Shown piece after piece: positions 14,147-16,747 of a DNA stretch of 16,747 nucleotides. The stretch is from NCBI GenBank assembly GCA_964428895.1, contig CAYRZU010000071.1, forward strand, positions 1 through 16,747. Reading direction: 5' to 3'. The notes beneath the pieces were generated by a model. It had not been told where the DNA came from. It saw only the letters and a program-made list of their open reading frames with translations, and searched no databases. The stretch comes from HyVt-337 sp964428895. Its GTDB lineage: Bacteria > Planctomycetota > Phycisphaerae > SM23-33. The stretch's first letter is position 1. Each line of letters opens with the position of its first letter. Both the position numbers and the translations under genes were made by a program.

Positions 14147-14641
14147 CTATTCCGGGAATCGAAAGCCGGCGGATTCGCAGTAGCAGATGATTTCGCAGTC
14201 GAGGCCGTTGACGCGGCTGATGGCCCAGGTCTGGTTTCGGGCGGCCATGACGTCTTTGAGTCGTCGCCACTGCTCGGCCGGCATGTCGTAGGTCCGCGAG
14301 ACCGTGCAGGTGCTGAACCGTTGGATCGCGATGTCCCGCGGTAGGCGCTCCAGGGCAGCCAGGAACGCGTCGTAGTCGGTGGTGGAGAAGGTCTGCTTCC
14401 GTAGGTTGTCGTAGAGGCAGAACCGTTTCTCGCCGCCGATCCACACCAGCAGCGCCCCATAAGACTCGGTAACCACAATGGGCCTGTCCGATTGCTTGTC
14501 ATACTTCAACCAGAAGGCCACCAACCGCCCGGTGGGATGGTCGATGGTCCTCTCCGGCCCGAGATCGGCCAATGGCGGCTCGGCGCACCCGCCCAGGATA
14601 AGCATGGACCCAGCGACACACGTTAACAGCGCTCGCCTCAT
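14147..14641 (-). CDS. Putative lipoprotein of unknown function
   Basis: A 164-aa product starting MRRALLTCVAGSMLILGGC, a lipoprotein signal peptide with lipobox LGGC and lipidated Cys19. The mature domain includes LVAFWLKYDKQSDRPIVVTES, WIGGEKRFCLYDNLRKQTFSTTDYDAFLAALERLP in one run, and a C-terminal DCEIICYCESAGF with several Cys that could pair outside the cytoplasm. I recognise no family. The ATG at 14641 has AAAGGGG 6 nt upstream, and a perfect TATAAT -10 is 23 bp further out. It is convergent with the preceding lipoprotein, with repeat copy C in the gap, and 147 bp from the next gene. Confidence 0.78.
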   Translation of the reverse strand: MRRALLTCVAGSMLILGGCAEPPLADLGPERTIDHPTGRLVAFWLKYDKQSDRPIVVTESYGALLVWIGGEKRFCLYDNLRKQTFSTTDYDAFLAALERLPRDIAIQRFSTCTVSRTYDMPAEQWRRLKDVMAARNQTWAISRVNGLDCEIICYCESAGFRFPE

Positions 14642-14663
14642 GGCTGGCCCCTTTCGTCCCGTG

Positions 14664-14669
14664 ATTATA
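14664..14669 (-). promoter_or_regulatory. Putative -10 box (TATAAT) for the minus-strand lipoprotein gene
   Basis: TATAAT on the minus strand, 22 nt before the ATG at 14641; the expected transcript start would leave a leader of about 16 nt that carries AAAGGGG. No matching -35 is seen at 16-18 bp. Confidence 0.4.
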
Positions 14670-14788
14670 CCGGCCGCGACCGTCGTGGGAGAGCGGGCCT
14701 GGGTCTCAGCCCGAAGGCACGGCGCAAGGAAACCACCCCTTGTCCTTAGACAGAGGGCCGTTCCATCACAGATGACTGGTGCCGCTTC

Positions 14789-15247
14789 TTAGCGTCGCCG
14801 CTTTAGCAGGGCAACGGCGCCCAGGCTCAGCAATCCCAGTGTCGCCGGCTCGGGGCATTCGCCCCCAGGAAGGCTGTGTGTCGGCGCGATGCCCGGCAGC
14901 GGAGCTGCCGGCGCACTGCCCGTTGCGCACGTGGCGTAGTAACCGGCCTCCACGTCCACGGCGTTTCCCGCACCGAGCACTTCCACGAGATCCGCCTCGT
15001 CATCCATGCTGTCGATGACAGCATCCATATCTAGCGTGTCGGGTCCCTTGTTGCCGGGATCCGTGAAGAACCCGTCGGGCAGCGCCAGGTAGTCGATGTT
15101 GTCGAACGGCACACTGCCCTCGTGGGAGGTCAGTTCGGTCATCTGGCCTTCGGGGTCGTGCAGCACTGTTAACTCCGTGCCTCTGCCCTCGCAAGCCTCG
15201 GCTGTCGTCTTGACCTTGAAGTCCTTTTCCTTTCTCAGCTTCTTCAC
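14789..15247 (-). CDS. PEP-CTERM sorting-domain fragment (C-terminal half of a probably frameshifted gene)
   Basis: A 152-aa frame whose end is a PEP-CTERM sorting signal: CPEPATLGLLSLGAVALLKRRR in outline, that is Pro-Glu-Pro, a hydrophobic helix and a basic tail (about residues 131-152). Such proteins are exported and processed by an exosortase. This frame has no signal peptide; it begins with GTG at 15247, which overlaps the upstream stop as GTGA, and has no well-spaced ribosome-binding site. Reading the same frame upstream gives HVKCKVKKLRKEKDFKVKT, which continues naturally from VVLDLSKG in the other frame. I therefore read it as the second half of one PEP-CTERM protein interrupted by a one-base shift near 15262-15270. 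The alternative is two genuinely overlapping genes. Confidence 0.65.
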   Translation of the reverse strand: MKKLRKEKDFKVKTTAEACEGRGTELTVLHDPEGQMTELTSHEGSVPFDNIDYLALPDGFFTDPGNKGPDTLDMDAVIDSMDDEADLVEVLGAGNAVDVEAGYYATCATGSAPAAPLPGIAPTHSLPGGECPEPATLGLLSLGAVALLKRRR

Positions 15248-15678
15248 CTTGCACTTGACGTGCCTTTGCTGAGGTCCAGGACGACCTGCTTCGTAGTCCC
15301 TTTCCCTCGCTTGCGTTTCTTCAGTCTGAGTTTCGATTTGCCTTTGCCGCCCGGCGCTCCGGCGCAGCCGTTGCCGCCGCCCCCGCCCCCGGCGTCGCCG
15401 CCAGTGATGGCCGGCATCCCGAACATCTTCACCTCGACACCGATGTCACCGTCCTCGTTGTAGACAAGAAATCCCGCCACCGAAAAGCGTTCCGTCTCGA
15501 TCTCATCCTCGTCGAAGAGGTCCATGCCTCGGACAAAGGGAATCGGCGATCCATCTCGCCAAAGAGTGGCATCACCGACGAGGTAGAATGTGCGGCCTAT
15601 GAGCTCCGCCTGTCCTGTCGTTGCCGTCATCGCCACGAGCGCGAACGCCAACACCACCCAAATCAGTTTCTGCTTCAT
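15244..15678 (-). CDS. Secreted protein with signal peptide (N-terminal half of a probably frameshifted PEP-CTERM gene)
   Basis: A 144-aa frame starting MKQKLIWVVLAFALVAMTATTGQA, a clear Sec signal peptide with cleavage after AxA-like TGQA at about residue 24. The mature part has IGRTFYLVGDATLWRDG, an acidic segment (DLFDEDEIETERF), a Gly run (GGDAGGGGGGNG) and a strongly basic stretch (KGKSKLRLKKRKRGKG), then ends in TSSAR. The ATG at 15678 has AGGAG with 6 nt spacing. The sorting tail expected for such a protein is found in the next frame, overlapping by 4 bp, so this is probably the N-terminal half of one PEP-CTERM protein. Function unknown. No convincing promoter; a TTGACA on the minus strand at 15830-15825 lacks a good -10. 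Confidence 0.7.
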   Translation of the reverse strand: MKQKLIWVVLAFALVAMTATTGQAELIGRTFYLVGDATLWRDGSPIPFVRGMDLFDEDEIETERFSVAGFLVYNEDGDIGVEVKMFGMPAITGGDAGGGGGGNGCAGAPGGKGKSKLRLKKRKRGKGTTKQVVLDLSKGTSSAR

Positions 15679-16207
15679 AGCTCTCTCCTTTTCGCGCAGG
15701 GCCGGGCCCTCCGTGGCGCAACCGGAACTGCGAACGAATCCCTTGAAAACGAAGTGAATGTGCTCCAGCCCAGGGCTAACCCTTCCCCAGACTACACATC
15801 CAAGTTCACCCCCTTCGGCCATGATGTCAAGGCTAGACTGAGACTATTGTCGGGCCGTTATGTTCGTCGGGGTAACAGCCCGGAGGCAGGCCGCCAGAGA
15901 TGTGCATCAGGTTGTACATCAATGGCTGGACCATATGGATTTCATGGGGTATGCGGACCGGCGGTGCGGATAATGTAAGCCGCAACGGAATCGCTAGTTC
16001 CAGATGCACCGGTAACCTACAGGAACGCCCCTAAAGCGCTCATAGCCCGGAGGTCACTGGTTTGACGCCACAGACGCCCGAGATGGAAGCTGCTAGCGCG
16101 CGAAGCTCTGCTATACGTGCCGCAATTCTCCTCCTTCAGTAGGCCAGGACGGCTGGCAGCGAGGCATGGGAAACGGTAAGGTGTTTGCTCATTCTTAGGA
16201 GATTCTG
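15679..16207. other. Intergenic region without a convincing gene
   Basis: These 529 bases separate divergent genes. Seen are a 13-bp palindrome AGGGCC-G-GGCCCT (15699-15711) in the leader of the signal-peptide gene, TTGACA on the minus strand (15830-15825), the decamer AGCCCGGAGG twice (15877-15886 and 16044-16053), and a decayed palindromic repeat near 16100. Short frames here have no family features. I found no RNA gene or riboswitch that I could support. Confidence 0.45.
16100..16123 (+). repeat. Decayed copy of the palindromic intergenic repeat (copy D)
   Basis: Matches copy C at about 19 of 24 positions, including the uninterrupted AGCTCTGCTA centre, but the right arm is altered and the GGTAGG flank is missing, so it no longer forms a full palindrome. 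Confidence 0.4.
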
Positions 16208-16747
16208 ATGAGCACCTACACCGACCTGTTGGACCACATCCAATCACTGAAGATCATCGACACCCACGAGCATTTGCCCTTCGAGGCCGATCGGGCGAAG
16301 GAGACGGACGTTCTTGAGGAATGGTTGGCCCATTACTTTTCGAGCGACCTGGTCTCGGCCGGGCTGAGTGATGAGGGGCTGGCCGCCGCTCGCGACAGCA
16401 AGCGGGACCTGATGGAGCGATGGAAGATCGTCGAGCCCTTCTGGCACGCAGCCGAGAGCACGGGCTACGGACGGCCGTTGACCTTGTCGGCCAGGGACCT
16501 CTACGGCATCGACGGGATCAACGCCGATACGATTGGCCCGCTCAACGAGGCCTTCCAAGCCGCCCGCGACCGCGGCGGCCACTACAGCTTCGTCCTCAAG
16601 GACAAGTCGGGCATCGCTCTGTCGATCCGCGACGCCATGCCCGACCCCTACACCGAATCTGAAGATCCGTTCGTGTTCACGCTGCAGGCGAGCCAGTTCA
16701 TCTGCCCCGGGCACTACATCCAGATGCGGGCCGACGGCGCCAAGGAA
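16208..16747 (+). CDS. Amidohydrolase-family protein (C-terminus outside window)
   Basis: The first 180 codons of a gene cut by the right edge. The product begins MSTYTDLLDHIQSLKIIDTHEHLPFE; the IDTHEHL motif (residues 17-23) supplies the first metal-binding histidines (H-x-H) of the amidohydrolase superfamily, in the form common to amidohydrolase 2 and uronate-isomerase-like proteins. The following part, with WKIVEPFWHAAESTGYGRPLTLSARDLYGIDGI read across residues 73-105, resembles family members in which a helical region follows the first strand. The remaining metal ligands would lie outside the window, so the reaction cannot be given. The ATG at 16208 has AGGAG with 6 nt spacing. Cytoplasmic by the lack of a signal peptide. 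Confidence 0.8.
   Translation, partial: MSTYTDLLDHIQSLKIIDTHEHLPFEADRAKETDVLEEWLAHYFSSDLVSAGLSDEGLAAARDSKRDLMERWKIVEPFWHAAESTGYGRPLTLSARDLYGIDGINADTIGPLNEAFQAARDRGGHYSFVLKDKSGIALSIRDAMPDPYTESEDPFVFTLQASQFICPGHYIQMRADGAKE

Noticed and set aside
15244..15290. Programmed -1 ribosomal frameshift in the PEP-CTERM gene
   Set aside because: The needed shift is -1 but the local sequence (AGC AAA GGC) does not form a classic slippery heptamer, and no clear downstream stimulatory hairpin was seen; an indel is simpler.
15830..16200. tRNA or cobalamin riboswitch in the right-hand intergenic region
   Set aside because: Short GC stems and a GGGAAACGGTAAGGTG-like string caught my eye, but no cloverleaf or conserved riboswitch core could be built.

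Overview
The window looks like part of a chromosome from a GC-rich planctomycete, possibly of the Phycisphaerae; the phylum is an inference and the class a guess. The clues are a type IV pseudopilin-like protein ending in an FTDGHV block, a type I sulfatase, a PEP-CTERM sorting tail, a long uroporphyrinogen-decarboxylase-like protein beside a GH4 glycosidase, and several small lipoproteins. No rRNA, tRNA, CRISPR array, transposase or phage gene was seen.

Region 1 (1-1176, minus strand): a pseudopilin gene overlaps by the 4-bp ATGA a membrane-anchored, charged protein that runs off the left edge. Region 2 (1516-8380) is the most interesting part. On the plus strand an alpha/beta hydrolase is followed by a GH3-family acyl-adenylating enzyme. 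Meeting them tail to tail, only 11 bp away, is a minus-strand run: a 451-aa sulfatase, a small GNAT, a long YghO-like GNAT, and an 878-aa fusion of a class III aminotransferase with a domain resembling cyanobacterial long-chain acyl-ACP reductase (AAR). Together these could reduce an acyl thioester to an aldehyde, aminate it to an alkylamine, and N-acylate or conjugate the amine. This would be an undescribed fatty-amine or amide lipid pathway; it is an inference from domains and gene order.

Region 3 (9756-12563): from a shared 90-bp promoter region, a URO-D-superfamily protein with an H-x-C...C metal site and a GH4 NAD-dependent glycosidase run divergently from the sulfatase. This looks like a carbohydrate and one-carbon module rather than heme synthesis.

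Region 4 (12564-16207) is a low-density, repeat-bearing stretch. It holds a 10-bp-phased direct repeat array, a strong GC hairpin, three good copies and one decayed copy of a 29-bp palindromic repeat, three unrelated small lipoproteins, and a PEP-CTERM protein whose signal-peptide half and sorting-tail half lie in different frames. Region 5 (16208 to the end) is the start of an amidohydrolase-family gene cut by the right edge.
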